A DNA stretch of 64,000 nucleotides from Mesorhizobium sp. B2-1-8 (GCF_006442545.2 NZ_CP083952.1:3321001-3385000), one strand, 5' to 3'; shown: positions 16,501 to 26,441, counted from the first letter of the stretch. A program made the numbers and translations. Notes: generated by a model from the sequence alone, not told the origin.

Positions 16501-17170
16501 CTAGTCCGCGAAGCTCTCTTGCTGCTGAAAAAATAGGGTCATTGATGACGCTTTGCGGCGTCTTTCGTTTTATTGAGACCAGCGCGCCGGCCAGTTCGTC
16601 GGTGCGGAGTTGTTCGGCGCCGGTGGCGATCACCAGTTCGCCAAGCTGCGGGGCCAGGCGAGGGCTTGGCTATCCAGAGAAGGTGATTCTGTTCGAGAAG
16701 CACTTGGCGTCATCCCAAGCCGCGCGTGTGGCGGCCCGACAGTCCGGGTTTGGGTGGGTTGGACCGCCGGGCGTGACCGGCGGGCTAAGCCCTAAGTAGG
16801 GCGCCGGGTAGCGTCGACATATCACTCGTGCCGCGCCCTGCGAACGAAGGATGTCGAAGCCGTAGAGTTGGCTATTTTTTCATGGGTCATCCATAATGAA
16901 TAAGGGCCTTCTCACCCATCTGGCGATTCTCATTCCATGGTGCACGAAGCCGTCGACCGTTGCTCCGCAGACGTATTCGAGAGGCACTAGCCCTTGCGTT
17001 TGGGTTAGATACTGCATGCCAAGCAAGTCGGTTTCATCGCTGTGGATCGGGGGTGCGAGTTCGGGCTTCCGGATAAGATCATGCCGAACTGACTAGGCCG
17101 GTCCGGCCACCGGGACATCTGAACCGACCAGGCCTATTCGCGGCCTAGTCCTGCACAGAAAGAGATCCGA
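16501..17170. other. Degenerate DNA and ugd leader with long-range inverted repeat
   Basis: The left part holds an unrecognised minus-strand coding remnant (16680-16500). The right part is the ugd leader, with GACTAGGCCG at 17091-17100 and its perfect complement CGGCCTAGTC at 17141-17150, enclosing 40 bp just upstream of the ugd ribosome binding site. No other gene is evident. Confidence 0.4.
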
Positions 17171-18502
17171 ATGAACTTGACGGTGTTTGGAATTGGCTAT
17201 GTCGGCCTCGTACAGGCGGCGGTGCTTGCCGAAGTTGGCCACCAGGTTGTCTGCGTCGATATCGACGCAAGCAAGGTGGAGCGGCTCAACCAGGGCTTTG
17301 TCCCGATCTTCGAGCCAGGCCTTGAAAGCATCGTCAGGGAGAATCACGCCGCTGGCCGCATCAAGTTCACCACCGATGCGGCGGCTGCCGTCAGGCATGG
17401 CGAAATCCAGATGATCGCGGTCGGCACGCCGCCCGGCGAGGACGGTTCGGCCGACCTCAAATATGTCCTGGCGGTCGCCGAGACCATCGGCCGCGAGATG
17501 GATACCGCCAAGATCGTCGTCGGCAAATCGACAGTGCCGGTCGGCACCTGCGAAAAGGTGAAGGCCAGGATCGCCGAGACGCTGAAGAAGCGCGGGCGCG
17601 AGGATTTGAGCTTCGACGTCGCCTCCAATCCAGAATTCCTCAAGGAGGGCTCCGCCGTCGCCGACTGCATGAAGCCGGATCGCATCATCGTCGGCACCGA
17701 CAGCGAGGACACCGAGGCGGTGATGCGCGAACTCTACGCGCCCTTCAATCGCAACCACGAGAAGATGATCGTGATGGACGTGCGCAGCGCCGAATTCACG
17801 AAATACGCCGCCAATTGCATGCTGGCGACCAAGATCAGCTTCATGAACGAGATGGCGAACCTTGCCGAGCAGCTCGGCGCGGACATCGAGGAGGTGCGCA
17901 AAGGCATCGGCAGCGATCCGCGCATCGGCTACCATTTCATCTATCCGGGTCTCGGCTATGGCGGCTCGTGCTTTCCCAAGGATGTCCGTGCCCTGATCAA
18001 GACCGCCGAGGGCGTCAAGTTCGACGCCAAGCTGCTGCGCGCCGTCGAGGAGCGCAACAATGACCAGAAATCCGTCCTGTTCGACAAGGTGCACCGCTAT
18101 TTCAAGGGCAACCTCGAGGGCAAGACCTTCGCGCTGTGGGGCTTGGCCTTCAAGCCCAACACCGACGACATGCGCGAGGCGCCCGCGCGTGTCCTGATGG
18201 AAGCGCTCTGGAACGCCGGCGCGACCGTGCAGGCCTATGACCCCGAGGCCATGCAGGAATGCCAGGCCATCTACGGGCTGCGCGACGACCTGATGCTGTG
18301 CGGCACCAAGGAAGCGGCATTGCGCGGCGCCGATGCGCTGCTGATCGCCACCGAATGGAAGAGTTTCCGCGCACCGTCCTTCGATGCACTGAAGGATGCA
18401 CTGACCACGCCGGTCATCTTCGATGGCCGCAACCTCTACGATCCCAAGGTCGTGGCGCGCCACGGCATCGAATATCACTCGATCGGCAGAATGGCGGCAT
18501 GA
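17171..18502 (+). CDS. ugd: UDP-glucose 6-dehydrogenase
   Basis: A 443-residue enzyme converting UDP-glucose to UDP-glucuronate with two NAD, in the cytoplasm. The N-terminal Rossmann motif is [13 protein letters not shown], the central helix carries [14 protein letters not shown], and the catalytic cysteine is C267 in [10 protein letters not shown]. The C-terminal UDP-binding domain has [15 protein letters not shown]. Length and motifs are complete. UDP-glucuronate supplies acidic EPS; the epimerase at 45436-46578 can convert it to UDP-galacturonate. A degenerate N-terminal copy of ugd lies at 33701-33960. The long inverted repeat in its leader might affect expression. In other rhizobia the orthologue is called rkpK. 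Confidence 0.95.
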   Translation: MNLTVFGIGYVGLVQAAVLAEVGHQVVCVDIDASKVERLNQGFVPIFEPGLESIVRENHAAGRIKFTTDAAAAVRHGEIQMIAVGTPPGEDGSADLKYVLAVAETIGREMDTAKIVVGKSTVPVGTCEKVKARIAETLKKRGREDLSFDVASNPEFLKEGSAVADCMKPDRIIVGTDSEDTEAVMRELYAPFNRNHEKMIVMDVRSAEFTKYAANCMLATKISFMNEMANLAEQLGADIEEVRKGIGSDPRIGYHFIYPGLGYGGSCFPKDVRALIKTAEGVKFDAKLLRAVEERNNDQKSVLFDKVHRYFKGNLEGKTFALWGLAFKPNTDDMREAPARVLMEALWNAGATVQAYDPEAMQECQAIYGLRDDLMLCGTKEAALRGADALLIATEWKSFRAPSFDALKDALTTPVIFDGRNLYDPKVVARHGIEYHSIGRMAA

Positions 18503-18813
18503 CGCGACGATTGGAGTTCGGCACCTGCGACGGCCGCGTTGACATGGAGGAAATCCAGTCCTTCTTTCATGGATCTGGCAATCGGGAGTAGGATTAATCT
18601 TGGGCGTCGGCCGGTTACCACTCAGTCAGCCAAGCCTGGACAGGCCCGACGAGACCTCTCCTAAGCACTCGGGCGGCAAGGGGCGGCCCGTCAAGGCTTC
18701 GATCATTGCGGTACGTAGGCGTAACTGTTTTGTTCACGGAACGTATCGGAATCAGACACGGTGCAAACCAGATTCAAAACGGGTATCTCTGGGACTTTTT
18801 CATCAACCTGCTA
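18503..18813. other. Short intergenic stretch before IS5-family element
   Basis: A 30-codon frame overlaps the ugd stop (ATGA at 18499) but shows no similarity. Nothing else is recognisable. Confidence 0.4.
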
Positions 18814-19673
18814 GGGCGTAGTGACGATTTAACTACCTGAGCCAGATGGCGATAGCTGCAAGTTTGACAAAGCCCATGAAGTTGGCGAGCAGCTTGTCGT
18901 ATCGAGTTGCGACGCGGCGGAACTGTTTGAGTTTGTTGAAGAAACGCTCGATGATGTTGCGCTCCTTGTAGAGATCAGCGTCGTAGGGACGCTGATGCTT
19001 TCGATTGCGCTTGGGCGGGATGACGACGTCGGCGCCTATTTCTGCGATCTTTTCAAGCAAATGGTCGGCGTCATAGCCCTTGTCGGCGATCGCTGCGCCG
19101 GTCTCGAAGCCGTCGACGAGATCATGCGCGAAGGCGATGTCATTACGCTGCCCTGGGCTTGCGATCAGGCGAACCGGTAACCCAAGAGCATCGCCTGCCG
19201 CATGGATTTTGGTGCTCAGGCCGCCGCGAGACCGGCCCAGACCTTGGGCATCCGCCCCCCTTTTGACCGGCGCGCACCGGCGGGCGTGCTGATGAGCGCG
19301 CACAATGGTCGAGTCGATCATCAGCCATTCCAGATCGGCTTCGCGCGCAAGAACCATAAGCATCTCGTCGAGAACGCCCATTTCGATCCAGCGATAGTAG
19401 CGCCGCTTCACGGATCGATAGTCGCCGAGCCGCTCGGGTAGATCACGCCAGCGCCCACCCGAGCGGGCCATCCACAGCAGGGCATCGAGGAACTTCCGGT
19501 TGTCGGTGCGCGGGCCGCGCTTGCCCTTCGTACCGCCAGGCACAAAGCCCTTGATCCGTTCCCACTGATCGTCTCGAAGCGCATCGCAGTCCATCGCTGA
19601 CCTCCAAAAATCAGCGTTGAATCTGATTTGCGCTTCCTTGGGAATCCCAACCCGTTAAATCGTCACTACGTCC
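18814..19673 (-). mobile_element. IS5-family (IS427/IS1031-like) insertion sequence
   Basis: An 860-bp element. Ends read GGGCGTAGTGACGATTTAA on the left and GGACGTAGTGACGATTTAA on the right (reverse complement), flanked by TA on both sides. It appears intact. Its right terminal base is also the first base of the CTAG target used by IS701 copy 2. Confidence 0.85.
18833..19594 (-). CDS. IS5-family transposase
   Basis: A 253-residue single-ORF transposase. The N-terminal MDCDALRDDQWERIKGFVPG precedes a helix-turn-helix region. The DDE triad lies in LMIDSTIVRAHQHA (D), IADKGYDADHL (D) and ERNIIERFFNKLKQFRRVAT (E). It is full length for IS5/IS427-group enzymes made from one frame and lies between matching inverted repeats, so the element is probably active. 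Confidence 0.9.
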   Translation of the reverse strand: MDCDALRDDQWERIKGFVPGGTKGKRGPRTDNRKFLDALLWMARSGGRWRDLPERLGDYRSVKRRYYRWIEMGVLDEMLMVLAREADLEWLMIDSTIVRAHQHARRCAPVKRGADAQGLGRSRGGLSTKIHAAGDALGLPVRLIASPGQRNDIAFAHDLVDGFETGAAIADKGYDADHLLEKIAEIGADVVIPPKRNRKHQRPYDADLYKERNIIERFFNKLKQFRRVATRYDKLLANFMGFVKLAAIAIWLR

Positions 19674-19676
19674 TAG

Positions 19677-21117
19677 CACTACTTTGGCAGATTTTTAGCG
19701 GCGGCGCGTTTTTGGAATTCCCAAGAGAGAGTTTGCGTGATTCATGGGAGGTCGGCTTGTGGAGGGCCGATCAATGGATGTGGACTGGCAAGCCGATCTC
19801 GAGCACTGGCTTCAACCGTTTTTGGCAGGTCTTTCGCATCCAGCTCGGCGCCGGATGTGTCCGCTGTACATTGCTGGTCTGATCGGGCCGGGCGACCGTA
19901 AGAGCGTACAACCGATGGCCGCGCGCACTGGCGAGGTCGGCTACGATCAGCTTCATCATTTCGTCGCGGCAGGGGTTTGGGACAGCGCCCCGCTCGAGGC
20001 CGCCCTGCTGAAGGAGGCAGATCGCCTGGTCGGCGATGAGGCGGGTTTTCTCGTCATCGACGACACAGCGTTACCGAAGAAGGGACAACATTCGGTTGGT
20101 GTCGCGCCTCAATACGCTTCGTCGCTTGGCAAGACGTCCAATTGCCAGTCACTGGTGTCGGTGACCCTGGCCTCGCGCGAAGTGCCGGTGATGGTGGGCC
20201 TTCGGCTCTTCCTGCCCGACACCTGGACGAATGATCCCGAGCGGATGATGCGGGCGCGCGTCCCGAAGGATCGACAGGTCGCTCTGACAAAGCCGGAGAT
20301 CGCCATCGAAGAGATCGATCGTATCATCGCCTCCGGCGTGCGTTTCGGCTGCGTGCTTGCCGACGCGGGTTACGGGTCGAGCAGCTCTTTTCGTCAGGCT
20401 TTAAGTGAGCGCGGTCTGCTGTGGGCTGTAGGACTATCGCGACGCCAAAACGTCTATCCGGCCGATGTTGATCTGATCTTCCCGGTCGCGACCACCGGCA
20501 GGCGCCGCCAATATCATGTCCCAGACCAGCCGCCGGTCTCTGCCGAGGTGATGCTGTCTGGTGAGAGATGGCACAAGATAAGCTGGCGGCGCGGCACTAA
20601 AGGTCGGCTGACATGCCTCTTTGCGGCTCGCCGTGTCCGCGTTGCGGATGGTCATAAGCACCGGATGCTCGACAATCGCGTGCAATGCATGCCAGGCGAC
20701 GAGGTCTGGCTCGTCGGCGAACGCCGGTCGACTGGCGAGCAAAAATACTATGTGTCGAACCTACCGGCCGATGCGAGCCTCAAGATGCTCGCCGCCACGA
20801 TCAAGGCCAGGTGGGTTTGTGAGCAGGCACATCAGCAATTGAAGGAGGAACTCGGCCTCGACCACTTCGAAGGCCGATCATGGACTGGATTACATCGACA
20901 TGCCTTGATGACCATGATCGCCTACGCCTTTCTCCAAGCCCGCCGCCTCAAAGCAGCGGGACGAAAAAAAAAGAGTCGGCGGACCACCGCCACAACCGAG
21001 CATGCCAGCTGTTAGACAAGCCATTCTCGACCTCTTCACGCGATCGCCACCCCGCAGATGTCCTCACTGTCAGAAGCTGCCCGCACACGCCCTCAAACCT
21101 AAACTGCCAAAGTAGTG
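19677..21117 (+). mobile_element. IS701-family insertion sequence, copy 2
   Basis: A 1441-bp element with CACTACTTTGGCAGAT at both ends and a CTAG target duplication at 19673-19676 and 21118-21121. The left CTAG is formed by the last base of the IS5 element plus TAG, so this insertion postdates the IS5 element and abuts it exactly. Confidence 0.9.
19774..21015 (+). CDS. IS701-family DDE transposase (copy 2)
   Basis: Homologous to the transposase at 7117 along its full length, with VIDDTALPKKG, VLADAGYG and the QAHQQLKEELGLDHFEG segment all present. The ATG at 19774 is used; an in-frame start at 19744 exists. The zero frame ends soon after an A9 run (20964-20972). The +1 frame continues with PPPQPSMPAVRQAILDLF and a RCPHC motif to a stop immediately before the right inverted repeat. 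Copy 1 has the same tail and the same frame offset, so a frameshifted full-length product may be the functional transposase. Confidence 0.85.
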   Translation: MDVDWQADLEHWLQPFLAGLSHPARRRMCPLYIAGLIGPGDRKSVQPMAARTGEVGYDQLHHFVAAGVWDSAPLEAALLKEADRLVGDEAGFLVIDDTALPKKGQHSVGVAPQYASSLGKTSNCQSLVSVTLASREVPVMVGLRLFLPDTWTNDPERMMRARVPKDRQVALTKPEIAIEEIDRIIASGVRFGCVLADAGYGSSSSFRQALSERGLLWAVGLSRRQNVYPADVDLIFPVATTGRRRQYHVPDQPPVSAEVMLSGERWHKISWRRGTKGRLTCLFAARRVRVADGHKHRMLDNRVQCMPGDEVWLVGERRSTGEQKYYVSNLPADASLKMLAATIKARWVCEQAHQQLKEELGLDHFEGRSWTGLHRHALMTMIAYAFLQARRLKAAGRKKKSRRTTATTEHASC

Positions 21118-21249
21118 CTAGGAGGTAGTGGGCTTTTTCAGGAAAAGCCGCGGTCGACTTGAACTAACCCCCGAACGGTTGGACATAACCTTCGGGGCCG
21201 AGCGCGGCTCCAACCTCGGCGTGTTACGGGCGAGCACCGGCCGGCGAGC

Positions 21250-21455
21250 GCGATGCTGAAGGCGTTTTTGCTGTGCTATCTCGCGTGCTCTATGTGCAGA
21301 CCGGCTTCACCGCACTGGTCAATGCTCGTTCGAAACTGGACGAGCGCTTGCCACGCTGGCTGCTCATGTGTCACGACCGCATCCTTCACGACGATTTTTT
21401 ATATTATCCACGAGTTCATGGTGGTCATGTTGAGCGTTCGTCGGCCGGGCGTTGC
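21250..21455 (+). pseudogene. Crp/Fnr-family regulator remnant
   Basis: One frame reads VQTGFTALVNARSKLDERLP then RWLLMCHDRI. A second frame continues HEFMVVMLSVRRPGV. Both match the C-terminal effector-helix and HTH region of rhizobial Crp/Fnr proteins, joined by a frameshift near 21385. The 5' half is missing and the DNA-binding helix is incomplete, so the gene is dead. Confidence 0.6.
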
Positions 21456-21499
21456 CGCTTCCCGCACCTGCGGCTGGCCGGATCCGGGCCATCGAATGG

Positions 21500-21915
21500 G
21501 CTCAGGAAGTCATTCAACGTCGTCTGGTCTTGAATGATCTGCCGGGTCGTGATGGCAACCACGGCCGGCAATTCTGGCGCACGATTGCGGTGAAGTCACT
21601 TGGGACCTTTGCCGTGGCCGGAGCAAAGCCGCAGGCGAGAGCATCAGAATTCCCGCAAGCAAGGTCACGCACACTCGCTTCGTTGAACTCACGGACATGC
21701 CAGAACCTCCATGATAGATCCTCCTGGTCAGAACCGCACATCCGCGTGGGAAGCTCGGCCAGTGCTCCCGACCGATCGTCATCTGCGAGCATCTGTCCGC
21801 CGGCAAGACAGGCTCGCTCAGCGCCGGAACAATCTGGATTCTGCGGTGTTAGGTTCCCCGAAAAGCCGGAAGTGGGTGCACCGAATCGGGTGAACGACAC
21901 AAATGGACTGGATCG
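21500..21915. other. Intergenic region with a possible frameshifted small secreted protein (minus strand)
   Basis: On the minus strand a frame starts MSVSSTKRVCVTLLAGILML, a plausible signal peptide (about 21698). The next frame ends FAPATAKVPSDFTAIVRQNC and continues to 21514. A frameshift would join them into a protein of about 60 residues. No family recognised. Confidence 0.3.
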
Positions 21916-22995
21916 ATGAGGGTTGCCCAAGTCGCACCGTTAACAGAAAGCGTTCCCCCAAAATTCTATGGTGGTACCGAGCGGATCGTGTCGTACCTTG
22001 CCGAGGAGCTTGTCCGTCGCGGTCATGAGGTCACGCTTTTCGCAAGTGGAGATTCGCACACCTCGGCGGAGCTGATAAAATGCTGCGACCGGGCCTTGAG
22101 ACTTGATCCGACTGTCCTCGATCCCGTTCCACATCACATCATAATGCTCGATCGCGTTCGACGGGTTGCCGACGAGTTCGACGTCATTCATTTTCACACT
22201 GATCTGCTGCAGTTCCAACTGCTCAATACCATCCAAACTCCTGCGCTCACGACGCTGCATGGGCGTCTTGATCTTCCTGACCTGCATCCGTTCTATCAAA
22301 GCTTTCCCGACGTGCCGCTCGTGTCGATATCGGAAGAACAACGTCGCCCGATGCCGCCCGTCAACTGGCTCGGGACCGTCTATAATGGGCTACCGCGCGA
22401 TCTACTGCCGATGACACCGGATCCCTCGGGCGATTATCTGGCGTTTCTCGGCCGTATTTCTCCGGAAAAAGGTCCGGAGACAGCGATCGAGATCGCCACG
22501 CGCGCTGGCATGACATTGAAGATCGCGGCCAAAATCGACAAGCAGGACAGGCTATTTTGGGAGAACGAAATCTCGCCCATGATCGCCACACATCCCAACG
22601 TGGAATTCCTCGGCGAAATAGATGAACATCATAAGGCTGATTTCCTTGGCAACGCCCGAGCATTGCTTTTTCCAATAAATTGGCCCGAGCCCTTTGGGTT
22701 GGTGATGATCGAAGCCATGGCATGCGGCACCCCCGTAATTGCGTTTGATCGAGGCGCGGTATCCGAGGTGATTGACCATGGGGTCTCGGGGTTTGTCGTA
22801 ACAACAGTCGAGGAGGGAATTGAGGCGATAAGGTCGGCCGGCAATTTGGATCGGCGACGGATCCGGGCTGTTTTCGAAGAACGGTTCTCGGCCGAGCGTA
22901 TGGCATTCGACTATGTGTCGATTTATAATCGTCTTGTCGCGCTATCATCAGGCGCTGCGATGGCTCGCGCCAGACGCGCTCAAGTGTCAGCTTGA
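21916..22995 (+). CDS. Family 4 glycosyltransferase
   Basis: A 359-residue GT-B enzyme. The N-terminal PKFYGGTERIVSYLAEELVR is the acceptor-domain glycine loop of GT4 proteins. The C-terminal donor site contains FLGRISPEKGPETAIEIA, then LFPINWPEPFGLVMIEAMAC with the E-x7-E motif. It transfers a sugar from a nucleotide donor in the cytoplasm. The amylo-1,6-glucosidase follows 16 bp downstream on the same strand; such pairs occur in stress and osmolyte gene clusters. Donor and acceptor are unknown. Confidence 0.85.
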   Translation: MRVAQVAPLTESVPPKFYGGTERIVSYLAEELVRRGHEVTLFASGDSHTSAELIKCCDRALRLDPTVLDPVPHHIIMLDRVRRVADEFDVIHFHTDLLQFQLLNTIQTPALTTLHGRLDLPDLHPFYQSFPDVPLVSISEEQRRPMPPVNWLGTVYNGLPRDLLPMTPDPSGDYLAFLGRISPEKGPETAIEIATRAGMTLKIAAKIDKQDRLFWENEISPMIATHPNVEFLGEIDEHHKADFLGNARALLFPINWPEPFGLVMIEAMACGTPVIAFDRGAVSEVIDHGVSGFVVTTVEEGIEAIRSAGNLDRRRIRAVFEERFSAERMAFDYVSIYNRLVALSSGAAMARARRAQVSA

Positions 22996-23011
22996 AGTAG
23001 AGGTCTCAGCG

Positions 23012-25222
23012 ATGCAATCCGTGAGTGCTGAAGCGATCTCCCATGCACCTTTTCCCGGGGGATCCGGCGTTACCCATCTTGCCCAGCTTTTCGTCCCCTC
23101 TCTGCAGGAGCGCCGGCCCCGAACACTCAAGCATGACGACATTTTCGGCGTCTTCGACCGTAACGGCGACGTCCTCTCTGGTCCTGGTAGCCCAGACGGG
23201 ATTTACTATCGCGACACACGCTATCTTTCGCATCTTGGTCTGACGATCAATGGCGCCAGGCCTATGCTGCTCAGTTCGACATTGCGTGACGACAATGCCA
23301 CCTTGACTTGCGATTTAACCAATCCAGACATTTTCGATGCCGAAGGCGTTCGCGTGCTGAAGCACGACTTAATTCATCTCCGGCGGTCCCGATTATTGTG
23401 GGGCGCCCGATGCTTCGAGCGGCTGGCTGTGCGAAATTTCGATGAATTTCCGCATCGTCTCCAGCTTGAACTGGTTTTCGCATCCGATTTTGCGGATCTT
23501 TTCGAGGTGCGGGGCACGCCGCGGCCTCAGCGAGGAGAGGATTGTCAACCGGACGTGGCCGGTAACCGGGTTACGCTCGCTTACATGGGCTTGGATGGCA
23601 TGCGACGCGCTACCATTTTGTCCTTCGATCCCGTGCCGGCGACGCTCACCGGCGAACAGGCGAGGTTTGTGATCGAACTCGCACCTCACGAAACCCGTTC
23701 GCTTTTCGTCGATGTCGGCTGTGACCAGCGGGAAATCGGCGACCAGTCGCCTCGGCGCACCTTTTTCATTGCACTTCGCGATGCGCGGCGGGCGCTGCGT
23801 TATTCCACATCGAAGGCCGCCGCCATAACGACCTCCAACGAAATCTTTGATGAGGCGGTGCACCGAAGTGTGTCGGACCTCTACATGCTGATCACACAAA
23901 CACCTGAGGGACCCTATCCCTATGCTGGCATTCCATGGTTCAGCACCGTGTTCGGGCGTGACGCTCTCATCACTGCCATGGAGATGCTTTGGCTCGACCC
24001 CTCGATAGCACGCGGCGTACTCCTTTATCTCGCAGCCAATCAGGCAACCGAGCTGGATCATGTGTCGGACGCGGAACCTGGGAAGATCCTTCACGAATTG
24101 CGGCGTGGCGAAATGGCGGTGCTTCGGGAGGTGCCGTTCCGCCGGTACTATGGCAGCGTCGACTCCACCCCCCTCTTTATCATGTTGGCAGGTGCTTATC
24201 TGGAGAGGACAAGCGATCTCGAAACATTGCAGCGTCTGATGCCCAATATCGAAGCTGCTCTCGCTTGGATCGGCGATTACGGTGACCGCGACAAGGACGG
24301 TTTCGTTGAGTACCAGCGATTGACGCCAGATGGTTTGGTAAACCAGGGTTGGAAGGACAGCAGCGATTCTGTTTTTCACGCAGACGGAACGCTCGCGAAG
24401 GGATCGATCGCACTCGCCGAGGTGCAGGCATACGTCTATGGAGCATGGTGCGCGGCCGCTGCCATCTCTCGTCGGCTCGGCAATTCGGCGCGAGCCAACA
24501 AGCTCGAAGCCAAGGCATCGGACCTCCGCGATCGCTTCGACGTCTGTTTTTTCGACGAGCAGCTCGGCACATATGTGCTTGCGCTCGACGGAGACAAGCG
24601 CCCCTGCAGGGTACGTTCGTCAAATGCCGGTCATGCACTTTTCACCGGTCTCGCGCGTGCCGAGCGAGCAAAGTCTGTGGTTCAGAGTCTCACGGAGCGC
24701 GCCTTTTTTACGGGCTGGGGTATCAGAACCATTGCTGCGACAGAGGCCCGCTACAATCCAATGAGCTATCATAATGGCTCTGTCTGGCCACATGACAACG
24801 CGTTGATCGCCGCCGGCTTCGCTCGCTATGGCTTCCGACACCAAGCTGCAAAGATATTCGAAGGTCTGTTCGCCGCTTCGACATATCTCGATCTGCGTCG
24901 CTTGCCAGAACTATTCTGCGGCTTCCCGCGCCAAAGTGCCCAAGCACCGACATTCTATCCGGTCGCATGCAATCCCCAGGCGTGGGCGGCCGCTGCGCCA
25001 TTGCTTTTCGTGCAAGCTTGCCTCGGCCTCGAATTTGATCCGAATTCTCAGTTTGTCATTTTTGACGCCCCTGTCTTGCCGAGCTTCCTGGATCAAATCG
25101 TCCTGAGACGGCTTTCTCTGGGTGCCGGATCGGTGGACGTGGCGCTCCGTCGTACCGGCTCTCAGGTGGTCGTTGACGTTCTTGGCCGCACTGGATCGAT
25201 CAGAGTCGTTGCGAAGAGCTGA
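23012..25222 (+). CDS. Amylo-alpha-1,6-glucosidase-type glycoside hydrolase
   Basis: About 736 residues with the two-domain layout of bacterial glycogen-debranching-like proteins. The N-terminal beta-rich domain (HDDIFGVFDRNGDVL, GIYYRDTRYLSHL) precedes a C-terminal (alpha/alpha)6 barrel with GIPWFSTVFGRDALITA, NQGWKDSSDSVFHADG and YHNGSVWPHDNALIA, which hold the likely acid/base residues. ATG 23012 is chosen; the frame is open upstream to 22913 within the GT gene. It probably trims alpha-1,6 branches of glycogen or a related glucan. Its stop is followed directly by remnants of an hsp20 gene on the other strand. Confidence 0.85.
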   Translation: MQSVSAEAISHAPFPGGSGVTHLAQLFVPSLQERRPRTLKHDDIFGVFDRNGDVLSGPGSPDGIYYRDTRYLSHLGLTINGARPMLLSSTLRDDNATLTCDLTNPDIFDAEGVRVLKHDLIHLRRSRLLWGARCFERLAVRNFDEFPHRLQLELVFASDFADLFEVRGTPRPQRGEDCQPDVAGNRVTLAYMGLDGMRRATILSFDPVPATLTGEQARFVIELAPHETRSLFVDVGCDQREIGDQSPRRTFFIALRDARRALRYSTSKAAAITTSNEIFDEAVHRSVSDLYMLITQTPEGPYPYAGIPWFSTVFGRDALITAMEMLWLDPSIARGVLLYLAANQATELDHVSDAEPGKILHELRRGEMAVLREVPFRRYYGSVDSTPLFIMLAGAYLERTSDLETLQRLMPNIEAALAWIGDYGDRDKDGFVEYQRLTPDGLVNQGWKDSSDSVFHADGTLAKGSIALAEVQAYVYGAWCAAAAISRRLGNSARANKLEAKASDLRDRFDVCFFDEQLGTYVLALDGDKRPCRVRSSNAGHALFTGLARAERAKSVVQSLTERAFFTGWGIRTIAATEARYNPMSYHNGSVWPHDNALIAAGFARYGFRHQAAKIFEGLFAASTYLDLRRLPELFCGFPRQSAQAPTFYPVACNPQAWAAAAPLLFVQACLGLEFDPNSQFVIFDAPVLPSFLDQIVLRRLSLGAGSVDVALRRTGSQVVVDVLGRTGSIRVVAKS

Positions 25223-25229
25223 TCGACCG

Positions 25230-25377
25230 GCTTTTCGTCAGCCCTCCTCAACCGCTCAGAATTCCGGAACAGCCTGTTTGGCATCGACAGGAACGGGTCG
25301 CGCTCACCGTCACGGAAAAGGCTGGCGGCCTGGTCGCCATTGTCGCGGCCCCAAGGTATCAGATCACGGATACTCAT
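25230..25377 (-). pseudogene. Hsp20-family small heat-shock gene, N-terminal fragment
   Basis: From ATG 25377, with AAGGAG upstream, the frame reads MSIRDLIPWGRDNGDQAASL then RDPFLSMPNRLFRNSERLRR. This is the characteristic N-terminus of rhizobial Hsp20 proteins (SVRDLIPWGR...DPF..LHREMNRLF). Similarity then ends and the alpha-crystallin domain is missing. It lies directly downstream of the other hsp20, as in the usual hsp20 pair. Confidence 0.6.
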
Positions 25378-25443
25378 GATTTTTCTCCTTTCGGCCGTTG
25401 GGTGTGAGGGTGCCGGGCAATGCCCGGCACCCTTGCGGAGATC

Positions 25444-25863
25444 TCAGGCGGCCTTCTTCTCGCCCTCGATCTGCTTCATCGCGCCCTTCGGCAGCGTCGT
25501 GTCGGCTGCGACCTCGATCTTGCGCGGCTTCATCTCTTCGGGAATCTCGCGCTTCAGATCGATTGTCAGCAGACCATTGACAAGGGCAGCGCCAACGACC
25601 TTGACGTGGTCGGCCAGTTCGAAGCGGCGCTGGAAGGCGCGCCCGGCGATGCCGCGATGCAGGTACTGACTCTTGTCATCGCTCTCGTCGTCGCCAGTCT
25701 TCTGACCAGATACCACGAGCATGTTCTGCTCCTGCGTGAGGGTCAGTTCGGCCTGCCAGAAGCCGGCCACCGCCATGGTGATGCGGTAATCGTCGTCGCT
25801 TGTCTTGGCGATGTTATAGGGAGGCCAGTTGTCGATCGTTTCGATGCGGCTGGTACGCTCGAG
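25444..25863 (-). pseudogene. Hsp20-family (IbpA-like) chaperone, 5'-truncated
   Basis: The minus-strand frame contains IETIDNWPPYNIAKT followed by YRITMAVAGFWQAELTLTQE, RGIAGRAFQRRFELADHVKV and a GLLTIDLKREIPEEMKP tail. That is an essentially complete alpha-crystallin domain of an IbpA-type small heat-shock protein. The natural N-terminus (about 25 residues) is gone: just upstream the frame hits a stop at the junction with ku DNA near 25862. An internal ATG (25776) would give only 110 residues. It was probably the first gene of an hsp20 pair. Confidence 0.75.
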
Positions 25864-26400
25864 GTCGATTCATTCGTCGCAATCGAAGATGTCGACACCC
25901 GATATCTGGAAAAGCCTTACTACCTCATCCCGGCGGACGAAGCTTCCCTCGAAGCCTGTTCCATCCTACGCGACGCGATGGCGAACAAGCGGGTGGCTGC
26001 ACGGTCTTGCGTGGTGCTCTACCAGCGCGGGCGCGAGGTGCTGATCCAACCCTTCCAAAACGGGATGCTGCTGACCGAATTGCGCACTCACAACGAGATG
26101 ACGTCGGAAAAGACCGTGTTCAGTGGCTTGCAAAGCCCCAAATACGACGAAGACCTTCTTGAGATCGCCGGGCTGTTGATCGACAAGAAAGTCACCAAGT
26201 TCGATCCGTCGAAGTTCGAAGACACATACGAGGATGCGTTGATCGCGATGATCGACGCCAAGCGCAAAGGCAAAGCACCGCCCAAGCCGGCGCCGGCGCC
26301 AAAAGAGAACGTCATCGACTTAGCCTCAGTGCTTCACAAGAGCCTTGCCAAGGAAGGCATCAAGGGCGGCGCCAAATCCAAGGGCCGAAAGTCGGCATAG
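25861..26400 (+). pseudogene. Ku (NHEJ) protein, 5'-truncated
   Basis: The plus-strand frame carries VDSFVAIEDVDTRYLEKPYY, then AARSCVVLYQRGREVLIQPF and the C-terminal region ending KGGAKSKGRKSA. This is the second half of a bacterial Ku, the homodimer that binds DNA ends and recruits LigD. The first part of the Ku beta-barrel is replaced by antisense hsp20 sequence at about 25860. The frame is open leftward to 25420 only because it reads hsp20 backwards. No own start or ribosome binding site is present. Confidence 0.75.
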
Positions 26401-26441
26401 TGATGCTGCGTAATCCCCTTTCCAGGTATTTGCTCTGTTGG

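Noticed and set aside
17093..18478. 461-codon minus-strand frame opposite ugd
   Set aside because: Antisense shadow caused by high GC and third-position bias.
25420..25860. 5' part of the plus-strand frame leading into ku
   Set aside because: It reads the hsp20 gene backwards and is not a ku N-terminus.
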